Assembly: GCF_007097365.1 (NCBI RefSeq)
Contig: NZ_VJZR01000008.1
Location: 1 to 64,000, forward strand
Direction: 5' to 3'
Source: Flavobacterium franklandianum
GTDB taxonomy: Bacteria > Bacteroidota > Bacteroidia > Flavobacteriales > Flavobacteriaceae
Length of the DNA: 64,000 nt
How positions within the stretch are numbered: position 1 is the stretch's first letter; each line of letters starts with the position of its first letter. Position numbers and translations under genes: made by a program. The notes below the pieces were generated by a model, which searched no databases, was not told the DNA's origin, and saw nothing but the letters and a program-made list of their open reading frames with translations. This document shows positions 25,974 to 36,462 of the stretch, piece after piece.

Positions 25974-26687
25974 TTAGTTCATTTGTTTTTTGTCTTGCAT
26001 TGCAAAAACCTTTTGTAGTAAAACGGAAGTTCTTGCATTCAAATTGGTTCTAATATTTTTTTCTTCGACCGCAATCATTTTAAACACACCGTCCATCGCC
26101 TGATTAGTGACATAATCAGTCAAATCTGGATTTACTTTTTTTACAAATGGAATCATATTGTATTTATTGATGATATTGGTCCAAACCTTATCAGCACCGA
26201 CTTTAGTGAACGAACTTTTAATTACAGGATTGAATTTTCCGTATAAAGCGGTAGAAGTGCTGTTTTGTAAATATATGGTCGCTGAATTTTCATTTCCCAT
26301 CAAAATAGTTTTGGCGTCATAAAAAGACATATTCACTACAGCGTTGACAAATATTGGTGTCGCTTCCTTTACGGCATCTTCGGCTGCACGGTTGAGCGCT
26401 TTTATTCCTTCATCGGCCAAGGAACCCAGCCCCATTTTCCTCAAACTGGAATCTACTTTTTTCAATTCGTCTGGCAGTAGTATTTTAACAGCTTCATTTT
26501 TGTAAAATCCGTCCGTAGCAGTTAATTTTGTTACTTGTTTTGAGATGCCGTTGTTCAAAGCTTCTTTCAATCCACCCGAAATATCTATACCATACCCTTG
26601 CGTTTGCGGAAGTTGGTTCATAACTTGTTGCATTTCGGCACAACTAGAAAGGGAAAACACCAATAATAACAGAATTATATTTTTCAT
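25974..26687 (-). CDS. DUF4197 lipoprotein
   Basis: 237-residue protein with lipobox SLSSC. The mature part matches DUF4197: GGLKEALNNGISKQVTKLTATDGFYKN near the start and the later VWTNIINKYNMIPFVKKVNPDLTDYV-type segment (seen as NPDLTDYVTNQAMDGVFKMI). The fold is helical and no enzymatic residue is known; the family is widespread among Bacteroidota and Proteobacteria. Single gene, transcribed divergently from icmF. Confidence 0.87.
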   Translation of the reverse strand: MKNIILLLLVFSLSSCAEMQQVMNQLPQTQGYGIDISGGLKEALNNGISKQVTKLTATDGFYKNEAVKILLPDELKKVDSSLRKMGLGSLADEGIKALNRAAEDAVKEATPIFVNAVVNMSFYDAKTILMGNENSATIYLQNSTSTALYGKFNPVIKSSFTKVGADKVWTNIINKYNMIPFVKKVNPDLTDYVTNQAMDGVFKMIAVEEKNIRTNLNARTSVLLQKVFAMQDKKQMN

Positions 26688-26903
26688 TTTAAATGTTTTA
26701 TGTGTTAGCCCAGTGAATTCGATAGCACACTCGGGTCAAAAATACTACTTTCAATAACAATACCATAATTTTATTGAGGAACATAAAATGCTAAATGAAT
26801 ACTATTAAAATTGTTTTCTTTTTTCTAATAAATAAATCGGATGCCTGTTGATTCTTAAAAATAATTGTAAATTGCAGTATTAAAATTATCATATTCACAA
26901 AAA

Positions 26904-29900
26904 ATGGAAATCGCTAAACCCTATATTCCTGTTCATAAAGTTCGAATAGTCACAGCCGCATCACTTTTTGATGGTCACGACGCTGCTATCAACATAATGC
27001 GAAGAATTATTCAATCCACAGGTGTTGAGGTCATTCATTTAGGCCATGACCGTAGTGTTGAAGAAGTCGTGAATACGGCTATTCAGGAAGATGCCAACGC
27101 TATTGCCATGACTTCGTACCAAGGCGGTCACAATGAATATTTTAAATATATGCGTGATTTGCTTTGCGAAAAAGGCGCTTCACATATTAAAATTTTTGGC
27201 GGTGGAGGTGGTGTCATTCTTCCCTCAGAAATTGCCGATTTGCAAGCATACGGAATTACCAGAATTTATTCGCCAGACGATGGTCGAGCGATGGGTTTGC
27301 AAGGCATGATTAACGATTTGGTACAACAATCCGATTTTGCTATTGGAGATGTATTGAGTGACGAAATCAATCATTTGGTAGAGAAAAATCCAAAGGCAAT
27401 TGCCCGCATTATATCTTCGGCTGAGAATTTTCCTGAAATTGCCGCATCTACATTAGATAAAATACATAAAATAAATACCGATTGCAAAACGCCTGTTCTC
27501 GGAATTACAGGAACTGGTGGCGCAGGAAAATCCTCTTTGGTTGATGAATTGGTACGACGTTTTCTTATTGATTTTCCAACCAAAACTATTGGAATAATTT
27601 CGGTGGATCCCTCTAAAAGGAAAACGGGTGGCGCATTGCTAGGGGATAGAATTCGGATGAATGCTATCAATAATCCCAGAGTTTATATGCGTTCTTTGGC
27701 CACACGGCAGTCTAATTTGGCTTTGTCTAAATACGTTTCCGAAGCGATTCAAGTAATCAAAGCGGCGAAATACGACCTGATTATTCTTGAAACTTCTGGA
27801 ATAGGTCAATCGGATACTGAAATTACGGAGCATTCCGATGTTTCTCTTTATGTAATGACCCCCGAATTTGGCGCAGCAACCCAATTGGAAAAAATTGATA
27901 TGCTTGATTTTGCTGATTTGGTAGCGATCAATAAATTCGATAAACGCGGTTCACTCGATGCTTTGCGTGATGTAAAAAAACAATACCAGCGCAACCACAA
28001 TCTTTGGGATACGGATTTAGATAAATTACCCATTTTCGGAACAATCGCATCGCAGTTCAACGATCCGGGAATGAATACGTTGTACAAAGCGGTTATGGAT
28101 AAAATTCACGAAAAAACCAATTCTGATTTGAAGTCGACTTTTGAAATTTCGCATGAAATGAGCGAAAAAATATTCGTGATTCCGCCGCACCGAACGCGTT
28201 ATTTATCTGAAATCGCTGAGAATAATCGAAAATATGATGCCACGGCATTGACTCAAGTAGAAGTTGCCCAAAAATTATATGGTATTTTTAAAACGATTGA
28301 ATCAGTTTCTAATAATGAGGTTTCTGTAGCAAAAGCAGGAATTGACGATTCTTTTGTCATTCTGACGAAGGAAGAATCTCATCCTTTTTTAAAACTGCTT
28401 TTAGCCGAATTTGATCGTGTAAAAATGGATTTGGATCCCTACAATTGGGAAATAATCTTGACTTGGAACGAGAAAGTACAGCAATACAAAGAGCCCTTTT
28501 ACACTTTTAAAGTCCGAAATAAAGAAATTAAAATAGAAACTCATACCGAATCGCTTTCGCATTCTCAGATTCCAAAAATTGCTATGCCAAGATATCAAGC
28601 TTGGGGCGATATTTTACGTTGGAATTTACAGGAAAACGTTCCAGGCGAATTTCCTTTCACGGCCGGATTGTATCCTTTTAAAAGAGAGGGAGAAGATCCG
28701 TCGCGAATGTTTGCAGGAGAAGGAGGACCGGAACGAACCAACAAACGTTTTCATTATGTAAGTGCTGGTTTACCTGCAAAACGACTTTCAACCGCTTTTG
28801 ACAGCGTGACTTTATACGGAAATGATCCACATATTCGCCCTGATATTTACGGAAAAATTGGAAATGCCGGAGTTTCTATTTGTTGTTTGGATGATGCCAA
28901 AAAATTATATTCCGGTTTCGATTTGGTCGATGCGATGACTTCGGTGAGTATGACCATTAATGGGCCAGCTCCTATGATGTTGGGCTTTTTTATGAATGCT
29001 GCTATTGATCAACGCTGCGAAATTTACATCAAAGCCAATCATCTGGAAAAAGAAATTGAAGAAAAAATAAAAGCTATTTATACCAAAAAAGGAACGGAAC
29101 GACCAAAATATCAAGGTAATTTGCCAAATGGAAATAATGGATTAGGATTGCTGCTTTTGGGTGTGACCGGAGACGAAGTTTTACCTTTGGAAATTTATAA
29201 TGAGTTAAAAGCCAAAACACTTTCTAAAGTTCGCGGAACGGTTCAAGCGGATATTCTCAAAGAAGACCAAGCTCAAAATACTTGTATTTTTTCGACCGAA
29301 TTTGCACTAAGATTGATGGGAGATGTTCAGGAGTATTTCATTATGAAAAAGGTGCAAAACTTTTATTCGGTTTCTATTTCGGGGTATCATATTGCCGAAG
29401 CTGGAGCCAATCCGATTTCGCAGTTGGCTTTCACTCTTTCGAATGGTTTTACTTATGTAGAATATTATTTGAGTCGTGGAATGAAAATCAATGATTTCGG
29501 TCCAAACTTATCGTTCTTTTTCTCGAACGGAATTGATCCGGAATATGCGGTAATCGGTCGAGTGGCTCGAAAAATTTGGGCGAAAGCAATGAAAAATAAA
29601 TATGGTGCCGATGAACGAGCGCAAATGTTGAAATACCACATTCAAACTTCGGGTCGTTCGCTTCACGCACAAGAAATTGATTTTAATGATATTCGAACGA
29701 CTTTGCAGGCTTTGTATGCCATTTATGACAATTGTAATTCCTTGCATACCAATGCTTATGACGAAGCGATTACCACACCAACCGAAGAAAGTGTGCGTCG
29801 AGCGATGGCCATTCAGTTGATTATTAATAAAGAATTGGGATTGACCAAAAACGAAAACCCAATTCAGGGCTCTTTCATTATCGAAGAATTAACCGACTTA

Positions 29901-30332
29901 GTAGAAGAAGCGGTTTTACTAGAATTCGACCGAATTACAGAACGTGGTGGCGTTTTAGGCGCTATGGAAACGATGTACCAAAGAAGTAAAATTCAAGAAG
30001 AAAGTTTGTATTATGAAACCTTGAAACACACTGGTGAATTCCCAATTATTGGTGTGAATACGTTCTTGAGTTCTAAAGGTTCTCCAACTATTATTCCTGC
30101 CGAAGTGATTCGTGCCACTGAAGAAGAAAAAAAATACCAAATTGCAATGTTGGCTCATCTGCATCAATCCAATCCCGAGAAAGTAAAAGAGCATTTGAAT
30201 ACCTTGCAGGAAGCTGCCATCAAAAATGAAAACTTATTCGAGCATTTAATGGAAGCCACCAAGGTTTGTTCTTTGGGGCAAATTACGGTTGCTTTGTTTG
30301 AAGTTGGCGGACAGTATCGAAGAAATATGTAA
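26904..30332 (+). CDS. icmF: fused isobutyryl-CoA mutase (IcmF)
   Basis: 1142-residue adenosylcobalamin enzyme with the three IcmF parts in order: a B12-binding domain ([19 protein letters not shown], ~residues 12-145), a MeaB-like G-protein chaperone (P-loop GTGGAGKS at 203-210, then NKFDKRG), and a substrate-binding TIM barrel (~560-1142). Two residues separate it from methylmalonyl-CoA mutase: Tyr of RQYAG is Phe603 here (RMFAG) and the substrate Arg is Gln791 (DQAQNTCIF). It should interconvert isobutyryl-CoA and n-butyryl-CoA and possibly pivalyl-CoA, with GTP-dependent cofactor loading. Single gene. Databases often label it as a methylmalonyl-CoA mutase. Confidence 0.9.
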   Translation: MEIAKPYIPVHKVRIVTAASLFDGHDAAINIMRRIIQSTGVEVIHLGHDRSVEEVVNTAIQEDANAIAMTSYQGGHNEYFKYMRDLLCEKGASHIKIFGGGGGVILPSEIADLQAYGITRIYSPDDGRAMGLQGMINDLVQQSDFAIGDVLSDEINHLVEKNPKAIARIISSAENFPEIAASTLDKIHKINTDCKTPVLGITGTGGAGKSSLVDELVRRFLIDFPTKTIGIISVDPSKRKTGGALLGDRIRMNAINNPRVYMRSLATRQSNLALSKYVSEAIQVIKAAKYDLIILETSGIGQSDTEITEHSDVSLYVMTPEFGAATQLEKIDMLDFADLVAINKFDKRGSLDALRDVKKQYQRNHNLWDTDLDKLPIFGTIASQFNDPGMNTLYKAVMDKIHEKTNSDLKSTFEISHEMSEKIFVIPPHRTRYLSEIAENNRKYDATALTQVEVAQKLYGIFKTIESVSNNEVSVAKAGIDDSFVILTKEESHPFLKLLLAEFDRVKMDLDPYNWEIILTWNEKVQQYKEPFYTFKVRNKEIKIETHTESLSHSQIPKIAMPRYQAWGDILRWNLQENVPGEFPFTAGLYPFKREGEDPSRMFAGEGGPERTNKRFHYVSAGLPAKRLSTAFDSVTLYGNDPHIRPDIYGKIGNAGVSICCLDDAKKLYSGFDLVDAMTSVSMTINGPAPMMLGFFMNAAIDQRCEIYIKANHLEKEIEEKIKAIYTKKGTERPKYQGNLPNGNNGLGLLLLGVTGDEVLPLEIYNELKAKTLSKVRGTVQADILKEDQAQNTCIFSTEFALRLMGDVQEYFIMKKVQNFYSVSISGYHIAEAGANPISQLAFTLSNGFTYVEYYLSRGMKINDFGPNLSFFFSNGIDPEYAVIGRVARKIWAKAMKNKYGADERAQMLKYHIQTSGRSLHAQEIDFNDIRTTLQALYAIYDNCNSLHTNAYDEAITTPTEESVRRAMAIQLIINKELGLTKNENPIQGSFIIEELTDLVEEAVLLEFDRITERGGVLGAMETMYQRSKIQEESLYYETLKHTGEFPIIGVNTFLSSKGSPTIIPAEVIRATEEEKKYQIAMLAHLHQSNPEKVKEHLNTLQEAAIKNENLFEHLMEATKVCSLGQITVALFEVGGQYRRNM

Positions 30333-30437
30333 GAAAATATTAGTTTTACTATTGCCGTTTTTGTTTGAGTGGGGCTTCGTCTGCGTTGCGAATGAAGTGT
30401 TTAATTAAAATATTGAATAACAAAGCCATATAAAACA

Positions 30438-30467
30438 AACCCCCAGCGCCTCTCAATAGGGGAGTTA
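30438..30467 (-). repeat. CCCCTC/GAGGGG-type intergenic palindrome, diverged
   Basis: AACCCCCAGCGCCTCTCAAT followed by AGGGGAGTTAG, an inverse diverged relative of 22295-22320. It sits in a 228-bp gap that otherwise shows no signal. Confidence 0.45.
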
Positions 30468-30560
30468 GAAGTACTTATATTAAACTACGTCATTTCATAT
30501 TGCTTTTTTTAGAATACAAATTGGACTTCAAAAGGTCTATTCTCCTTGATTTTGTTAAAT

Positions 30561-31127
30561 CTAGATTTTGTCCAATTTCAAATAGCCAATGTGTAAAGTA
30601 TCTTCTTCAAAAAAGGGAGTTACTTTCGTGATTTTCAAAGAATATTTTTCTTTATAACTGGCGTCCAAAATATCGGCAACATTATAAATATCATCTACAT
30701 CAATTCCGTATTTGTCATCTATGTGTGAGGTGGCACCCTTGAAACCGCAGTGTTTGTAGAACGTTGTTGTTTTAGCATTTTTGGAAGCAGCACTTAAATT
30801 TTCGGCAATGGTGAGCATTTTATAATGGTATTCTTCAAATTCGTTTTCTTTGTACCCACCAAGATTGATGAAAAATAAATTGTCTGAAACAGAATTTTCA
30901 ATTGCTTTTTTTGCTACAATTTCAATCGAAAAATTATCAACCATAGTCACTTCTCGCCAAGCATCAATGTGAATTCGACCTTTGGCTTCAGACCAAAAAG
31001 CATTCATTTGAGGAATCAAATCTTTTAAGTTTTGTCCAATTCCAAAAAAAATATCGTGTTGTTCTGTATATCTGCCTTCGGGCGTGCAGCCCAATAGTAT
31101 CATATATAATTTAGGATTGTCTTTCAT
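30561..31127 (-). CDS. DUF1543 domain protein
   Basis: 188-residue cytoplasmic protein. Two DUF1543 segments are apparent: KLYMILLGCTPEGRYTEQHDIFFGI with AKGRIHIDAWREV, and later NLFFINLGGYKENEFEEYHY. The family is of unknown function. The ATG before KDNPKLYM is preferred to one 17 codons upstream, since homologous text starts there and the upstream part (NIFKIFCLTKNKQQL) looks non-coding. Single gene. Confidence 0.82.
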   Translation of the reverse strand: MKDNPKLYMILLGCTPEGRYTEQHDIFFGIGQNLKDLIPQMNAFWSEAKGRIHIDAWREVTMVDNFSIEIVAKKAIENSVSDNLFFINLGGYKENEFEEYHYKMLTIAENLSAASKNAKTTTFYKHCGFKGATSHIDDKYGIDVDDIYNVADILDASYKEKYSLKITKVTPFFEEDTLHIGYLKLDKI

Positions 31128-31317
31128 AAGTTGCTGTTTGTTTTTTGTTAGACAAAAAATTTTAAAAATATTTTGCAATGCTCACAGCGCATTTTCACTA
31201 GGTTTATTTTGTATTAACAAATATAAATCAATTTATTATTACTAATTTCAGTAAAAAAATTTATTTTGGTTTGATTTTTGGAATAGCCAATTCGAACCCA
31301 TTAATAAATAAGAAATC

Positions 31318-31836
31318 ATGAAAAAAATAATTACACTTTTTGCCGTTATTGGAATTTTTAGTTTCCAAAGTTGTACAACTACAACAGATTCAAATTATGT
31401 GGATAATGATACAATAGCAGAAGCTTTTGAAATTAAAGCAAAAAATTTTTATAACGATCCAAATGATAGTCCAGATGAAGGTTATTTTATTTATGGTAAG
31501 TTTACCCCAGCAATTTATTCCTCGGATGTTGTTTTGATTTACCGATTGTCAGGAACTATCGATTCGAATACTCCAATTTGGCAACTAATCCCTAGAACAC
31601 TATTTCTTGCACAAGGAGAGCTTGATTATGATTTTGATTTTAGTAAAGAGGATTATACTATATATGCGGGCGGGACTTATAATTTAGCGTTAACTCCACA
31701 GTATATAAATAATCAAACTTTTAGAATTGTAATTGTTCCTGCTAACCTAGTTCAGGGAGTAGATAAAAATAGTTATCCAGCAGTTATGAATGCTTTAAAT
31801 ATCAAAGAAAATCAAATTCAAAAGATTAATTTTTAA
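31318..31836 (+). CDS. lipoprotein of unknown function
   Basis: 172-residue lipoprotein with lipobox FQSC. The mature part is acidic and beta-rich (DEGYFIYGKFTPAIYSSDVVLIYRL, DYDFDFSKEDYTIYAGGTYNL). It resembles small surface or periplasmic proteins that are frequent in Flavobacteriia, but I do not recognise a named domain. It is a single gene, convergent with the TerC-type gene and separated from it by a bidirectional terminator. Confidence 0.75.
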   Translation: MKKIITLFAVIGIFSFQSCTTTTDSNYVDNDTIAEAFEIKAKNFYNDPNDSPDEGYFIYGKFTPAIYSSDVVLIYRLSGTIDSNTPIWQLIPRTLFLAQGELDYDFDFSKEDYTIYAGGTYNLALTPQYINNQTFRIVIVPANLVQGVDKNSYPAVMNALNIKENQIQKINF

Positions 31837-31852
31837 TCCAATTAGGCATAAA

Positions 31853-31888
31853 TAGAAAAAAGGAAATCGAGAGATTTCCTTTTTTCTA
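31853..31888. terminator. bidirectional terminator
   Basis: Near-perfect 15-16 bp stem (AGAAAAAAGGAAATC / GATTTCCTTTTTTCT) closed by a GAGA tetraloop (31869-31872). A/T tracts on both sides make it work in either direction, between convergent genes ending at 31836 and 31893. Confidence 0.9.
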
Positions 31889-31892
31889 TGAG

Positions 31893-32843
31893 TTATTTAG
31901 AAGAAGTTTTTTCACTCATTTTCAATGAAACAACAATTCCTATGAGGAGTGAAAGTGCAATGAAAACTAAGGAAACCCATTCCGGCAATTCATAAAAATC
32001 ATGAAGCAACATTTTTAGACCAACAAAGGTCAAAATTGCAATCAAACTGTATTCTAAATAGCTGAATTTTTCGAGCATATTGGCCAAGAAGAAATACATA
32101 GAACGCAAACCTAGAATGGCAAAAATATTGGAACTAAATACTAAAAATGGATCTGAAGTAATCGCTAGAATTGCTGGCACACTATCAAGTGCAAAAATTA
32201 CATCCATAACCTCAATAACAATTAGCGCTACAAATAATGGTGTTGCAAAAGTTTTACCCGCTATTTTTATAAAAAAATGTTCCTTTTCGAAAGTTTTGGT
32301 AATTGGAATTATTTTTCCGAGTAACTTATAAATTATTGAATCTTTAGGTTGAAAATCATCTTCTTCTTTTGTATACAACATTTTTGCTGCAGTAAAAATC
32401 AAGAATGCGCCAAATATGTAAGTAGTCCAACTGAATTTATTGATTAGTAAAACTCCAAAATAAATCATTAAACCTCTAAAGATAATAGCCCCTAATATTC
32501 CCCAAAATAATACTCTATGTTGGTTTTTTTGAGGTATTTTAAAGGAAGAAAAAATAATAGCAATCACAAATATATTATCGACACTAAGCGATAATTCTAT
32601 TAAATAACCAGTGAGGTATTTTATTGCAGCGGTTGTTGGTTTTAATTGGTCCGGGTTTGCAATGTAGCTATTGGTGTACAGCCAATAAATCACTCCTGAA
32701 AACAGAAAAGATATAGTTACAAATATTGCAGTCCATTTGCCGGCTTCTTTAGAACTAATGACATGGGGTGTTTTATTGAAAACACCTAAATCTAGAGCAA
32801 GGAAAAGCAAGATAGCAGCGATGAATAATATCCAAACAGTCAT
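31893..32843 (-). CDS. TerC/Alx family membrane protein
   Basis: 316-residue inner-membrane protein with about nine helices. The family signatures are the acidic membrane segment ELSLSVDNIFVIAIIFSSFK and FALDSVPAILAITSDPFLVF. Alx/TerC proteins export Mn or protect against metal overload and act on secreted metalloproteins; a role in metal homeostasis is likely, tellurite resistance less so since no ter operon is adjacent. Single gene. Confidence 0.9.
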   Translation of the reverse strand: MTVWILFIAAILLFLALDLGVFNKTPHVISSKEAGKWTAIFVTISFLFSGVIYWLYTNSYIANPDQLKPTTAAIKYLTGYLIELSLSVDNIFVIAIIFSSFKIPQKNQHRVLFWGILGAIIFRGLMIYFGVLLINKFSWTTYIFGAFLIFTAAKMLYTKEEDDFQPKDSIIYKLLGKIIPITKTFEKEHFFIKIAGKTFATPLFVALIVIEVMDVIFALDSVPAILAITSDPFLVFSSNIFAILGLRSMYFFLANMLEKFSYLEYSLIAILTFVGLKMLLHDFYELPEWVSLVFIALSLLIGIVVSLKMSEKTSSK

Positions 32844-32924
32844 ATTTTAAGTAATTTGTATTGTTGATTATGCAAAGATACCTTTTGGCATTGATATAAA
32901 GAGGAAAATTATTATTTTACACCA

Positions 32925-32958
32925 TAAAAAAAGTGCCTTCATATCTGAAAGCACTTTT
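32925..32958 (-). terminator. glutamine synthetase II terminator
   Basis: Stem AAAGTGC / GCACTTT (32930-32936, 32951-32957) with additional CTTTC/GAAGG pairing, then seven T on the minus strand. Confidence 0.8.
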
Positions 32959-32978
32959 GAGTTATATTGGATTGAGAT

Positions 32979-33992
32979 TTACAAAACTGATTTCACAGTT
33001 TTGATAATTCTTGCAGCAATTTTGTATGGATCACCATTAGATGCTGGTCTTCTATCTTCTAGCCATCCTTTGTATCCTTTTTGAACAGCGATCAATGGAA
33101 TACGGATTGAACATCCTCTATCAGAAACTCCCCATGAGAAATCGTGGATAGAAGCCGTTTCGTGTTTACCAGTCAAACGTTGGTCGTTGTAAGCTCCATA
33201 AACAGCAATGTGTTCAGCAGTTACAGGACGGAAAGCTTCACAAATTTTAGCATAAACTTCTTTGTCTCCACAAGTTCTTAGAATTTCATTAGAGAAGTTT
33301 GCGTGCATTCCTGAACCATTCCAGTCAGTATCTCCAAGTGGTTTTGGGTGGTATTCAATATAATAACCGTATTTTTCAGTCAAACGATCTAATATGTATC
33401 TAGCAACCCAAATTTCGTCTCCTGCTTTTTTAGCTCCTTTTGCAAACAATTGGAATTCCCATTGTCCACAAGCCACTTCTTGATTTATTCCTTCGAAGTT
33501 GATACCAGCAGCAATACAAATGTCCGCATGCTCTTCAACTAATTTTCTTCCGTGAGTGTTTTTTCCTCCTACTGAACAGTAGTACATTCCTTGTGGAGCA
33601 GGGTAACCTCCTACAGGGAAACCAAGAGGCAATAAAGTTTTAGTGTCCATAATGAAATATTCTTGTTCGAAACCGAACCAGAAATCTCCATCATCATCAA
33701 TGGTAGCTCTTCCGTTTGATTCGTGTGGAGTTCCATCAGCATTCATAACTTCTGTCATTACTAAATATCCGTTGATACGAGTTGGATCTGGGTAAATTGC
33801 AACAGGAACTAACATACAGTCAGATGAACCACCTTCTGCTTGTCTAGTTGATGATCCGTCAAAAGACCAGTTTCCTATTTCTTCTAATGTTCCTTGAAAA
33901 TTTTCATGCTCTTCTACTTTGGTTTTACTTCTAAGATTTTGAGTTGGTTCGTAACCGTCTAACCAAAGGTATTCTAGTTTAATTTTTGCCAT
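32979..33992 (-). CDS. glutamine synthetase, type II
   Basis: 337-residue ATP-dependent enzyme that makes glutamine from glutamate and ammonia. This is the short, eukaryote-like GSII form: beta-grasp N-terminal domain (EYLWLDGYEPTQNLRSKT, WSFDGSSTRQA), metal-binding GFEQEYFI, and EVACGQWEFQL and GDTDWNGSGMHANFS in the catalytic barrel, ending DRRPASNGDPYKI. No adenylylation loop is expected for this class. It is transcribed divergently from a type III enzyme; the ~200 bp between them hold a perfect palindrome. Confidence 0.94.
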   Translation of the reverse strand: MAKIKLEYLWLDGYEPTQNLRSKTKVEEHENFQGTLEEIGNWSFDGSSTRQAEGGSSDCMLVPVAIYPDPTRINGYLVMTEVMNADGTPHESNGRATIDDDGDFWFGFEQEYFIMDTKTLLPLGFPVGGYPAPQGMYYCSVGGKNTHGRKLVEEHADICIAAGINFEGINQEVACGQWEFQLFAKGAKKAGDEIWVARYILDRLTEKYGYYIEYHPKPLGDTDWNGSGMHANFSNEILRTCGDKEVYAKICEAFRPVTAEHIAVYGAYNDQRLTGKHETASIHDFSWGVSDRGCSIRIPLIAVQKGYKGWLEDRRPASNGDPYKIAARIIKTVKSVL

Positions 33993-34030
33993 AACAATAT
34001 AAATTAATTAAGTGTTGTTTAATTATTATG

Positions 34031-34038
34031 CAAATATA
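34031..34038 (-). promoter_or_regulatory. -7 element for glutamine synthetase II
   Basis: TATATTTG on the minus strand, 38 bp upstream of the ATG. A TTG at 34064-34066 is 25 bp further up, a little beyond the usual spacing. Confidence 0.5.
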
Positions 34039-34071
34039 AATTAAAAGTATTATTAGTATAAAACAATGGGG

Positions 34072-34087
34072 TGCAAATTAATTTGCA
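34072..34087. promoter_or_regulatory. 16-bp palindrome between the glutamine synthetase genes
   Basis: TGCAAATTAATTTGCA, perfect dyad. It sits at about -50 for the type II gene and about -105 for the type III gene. A second dyad, TACCC-N11-GGGTA (34106-34126), is next to it. Both look like sites for a dimeric regulator; the protein is unknown. Confidence 0.5.
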
Positions 34088-34168
34088 TACTGTTATTTTT
34101 ATGAATACCCTATTATTATATGGGTAATATTGTAAAATTAAAATTTTTTATATGCTAAAATTAATAAT

Positions 34169-34176
34169 TACCTTTG
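34169..34176 (+). promoter_or_regulatory. -7 element for glutamine synthetase III
   Basis: TACCTTTG matches TAnnTTTG. A start near 34182 rules out the in-frame TTG at 34174 and supports the ATG at 34195. The leader would be about 12 nt. Confidence 0.55.
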
Positions 34177-34194
34177 TTAAAAATTATCAAAATT

Positions 34195-36384
34195 ATGGCA
34201 ACATTACGTTTTCAAGCTTTAAATGAAGCTTCTAGCAGAAAACCAGTCCATTTTGAGGAGACTGACAGGAAATCAATTATTTTTGGTTCGAATGTTTTTA
34301 ATGAAAAAGCAATGAAGCAATTTTTGACTTCGGATGCTTTAAAAGCGGTACAAGGTGCGGTACAGAACGGAACTAAAATAGACCGAAAATTTGCCGATTA
34401 TATTGCTATGGGTATGAAAGAATGGGCTTTATCTAAAGGTGTAACTCATTATACGCACTGGTTTCAACCACTAACCGGGAGCACTGCCGAAAAGCATGAT
34501 GCTTTCTTCGAAACTTTGTATGATGGGAGCGATCCCGTAGAAAGATTTGGTGGAGGCCAATTGGTTCAACAAGAACCCGATGCTTCTAGTTTTCCGAATG
34601 GGGGCATTAGAAACACCTTCGAAGCAAGAGGATATACCGCTTGGGATCCCACTTCGCCAGCGTTTATTTATGGTACAACTTTATGTATTCCCACGGTTTT
34701 TATCTCTTATACAGGAGAAGCCTTAGACAATAAAATTCCTTTATTGAGAGCTTTGTCCGCCATTGATGAAGCCGCTACAGATATTTGTAAATATTTTGAC
34801 AAAAATGTCAAAAAAGTGACAGCAACACTTGGGTGGGAGCAAGAATATTTCTTGGTCGACAGTGCATTAGCTAATTCTCGTCCCGATATTTTAATGACGG
34901 GAAGAACTTTGTTAGGTCACACCTCTGCCAAAGGGCAGCAATTAGACGATCATTATTTTGGGTCGATTCCAACTCGTGCTTTGACTTATATGCGAGATTT
35001 AGAGCAAGAATGTATGTTGCTCGGAATTCCAGTGAAAACGCGTCATAACGAAGTGGCTCCCAATCAATTTGAGTTGGCTCCTATTTTTGAAGAAACGAAC
35101 CTTGCTGTCGATCACAATTGTTTGTTGATGGATGTAATGCAAAAAGTGGGTGAACGTCATCATTTGAAAGTTTTATTACACGAAAAACCATTCAAAGGGG
35201 TTAACGGTTCAGGGAAACACAACAACTGGTCATTAGCTACAGATACCGGCGTTAACTTATTGGGTCCTAGTAAAACACCGATGAGCAATTTGCAGTTTTT
35301 AGCTTTCTTTATCAATACCATCAAAGCGGTAAATGATTATGAAACGTTGTTGCGAGCTGCCATTGCAACCGCCAGTAACGATCATAGATTAGGTGCTAAT
35401 GAAGCGCCACCAGCTATTATTTCAGTCTTTATTGGTGAACAATTGACCAAAGTATTAGCGGAATTAGAAGGTGTAACCGACGGTAAATTATCACCTGAAG
35501 AAAAAACCGATTTAAAGCTGAATGTAGTTGGAAAAATCCCAGAAGTAATTTTGGATAATACCGACAGAAATAGAACTTCGCCATTTGCTTTTACCGGAAA
35601 TAAATTCGAGTTCAGAGCAGTAGGTTCTTCGGCAAACTGTTCAAATGCAATGACGACTTTGAATACTATCGTTGCCAAACAATTGAAGGATTTCAAAATT
35701 GAAGTCGATGCCTTGATTGAAAACAAAGGGTTGAAAAAAGACGAAGCCATTTTTAATGTTTTGAGAGAATACATCAAAGTTTCTAAAAAAATCCTTTTCG
35801 AAGGAGATGGTTATAGCGATGCATGGGAAAAAGAAGCTGCCAAAAGAGGTTTGAGTAATTTCAAAACCACTCCAGAGGCCTTGAAAGCTAGAGTTTCTAA
35901 ACAAGCTTTGGATTTATTTTCAGAAATGGGAATCTTGAATCATATAGAAATGGAAGCGCGTTATGAAATTGAATTGGAGGAATACACCAAGAAAATTCAA
36001 ATCGAAGGCAGAGTTTTAGGAGACCTTTCTATCAATCACGTTATCCCAACAGCGATTCGGTATCAAAATACTTTAATCGAAAATGTAAAAGGTTTGAAAG
36101 AAATTTTTGGAGACGAGTTCAAAACACTGGCCAAAGAGCAAATTATTCTTATCCGTGAAGTTTCTGGACACATCGAAGGAATCAATTCTAAAGTAGAAGC
36201 GATGACCAACGAAAGAAAGAAAGCCAATCATTTAGAAAGTGCACAAGAAATGGCAGAAGCCTATTGCAATAAAGTGAAACCATATTTCGAAGAAATCAGA
36301 AATCATTGTGATAAACTGGAGTTGTTGGTAGATGACGAAACTTGGACATTGACCAAATACAGAGAATTGTTGCTTACCAAATAA
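34195..36384 (+). CDS. glnN: glutamine synthetase, type III
   Basis: 729-residue GSIII, the large hexamer- or dodecamer-forming class found in Bacteroidota and cyanobacteria. Signatures: KPVHFEETDRKSIIFGSNVF at the N-terminus, WFQPLTGSTAEKHDAF, ATLGWEQEYFLVD (metal ligands), KTRHNEVAPNQFELAPIFE, HEKPFKGVNGSGKHNNWSL (ATP and glutamate binding) and NDHRLGANEAPPAI. A long C-terminal helical extension is normal for the class. The ATG of MATLRFQ is used. Followed by a strong terminator, so it is a single-gene unit. Confidence 0.95.
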   Translation: MATLRFQALNEASSRKPVHFEETDRKSIIFGSNVFNEKAMKQFLTSDALKAVQGAVQNGTKIDRKFADYIAMGMKEWALSKGVTHYTHWFQPLTGSTAEKHDAFFETLYDGSDPVERFGGGQLVQQEPDASSFPNGGIRNTFEARGYTAWDPTSPAFIYGTTLCIPTVFISYTGEALDNKIPLLRALSAIDEAATDICKYFDKNVKKVTATLGWEQEYFLVDSALANSRPDILMTGRTLLGHTSAKGQQLDDHYFGSIPTRALTYMRDLEQECMLLGIPVKTRHNEVAPNQFELAPIFEETNLAVDHNCLLMDVMQKVGERHHLKVLLHEKPFKGVNGSGKHNNWSLATDTGVNLLGPSKTPMSNLQFLAFFINTIKAVNDYETLLRAAIATASNDHRLGANEAPPAIISVFIGEQLTKVLAELEGVTDGKLSPEEKTDLKLNVVGKIPEVILDNTDRNRTSPFAFTGNKFEFRAVGSSANCSNAMTTLNTIVAKQLKDFKIEVDALIENKGLKKDEAIFNVLREYIKVSKKILFEGDGYSDAWEKEAAKRGLSNFKTTPEALKARVSKQALDLFSEMGILNHIEMEARYEIELEEYTKKIQIEGRVLGDLSINHVIPTAIRYQNTLIENVKGLKEIFGDEFKTLAKEQIILIREVSGHIEGINSKVEAMTNERKKANHLESAQEMAEAYCNKVKPYFEEIRNHCDKLELLVDDETWTLTKYRELLLTK

Positions 36385-36406
36385 GAATGCAATTCTGTTA
36401 TATAAT

Positions 36407-36439
36407 AATGCCTCTTCTGTTTTGAAGAGGCATTTTTTG
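36407..36439 (+). terminator. glutamine synthetase III terminator
   Basis: Perfect 11-bp stem AATGCCTCTTC / GAAGAGGCATT (36407-36417, 36424-36434) with six T. Confidence 0.92.
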
Positions 36440-36462
36440 TTAATTAATAAAATTTTAAAAAA

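Noticed and set aside
26904..30332. Methylmalonyl-CoA mutase (mutA/mutB) assignment
   Set aside because: Domain order with an internal G-protein and the Phe/Gln substrate residues fit IcmF.
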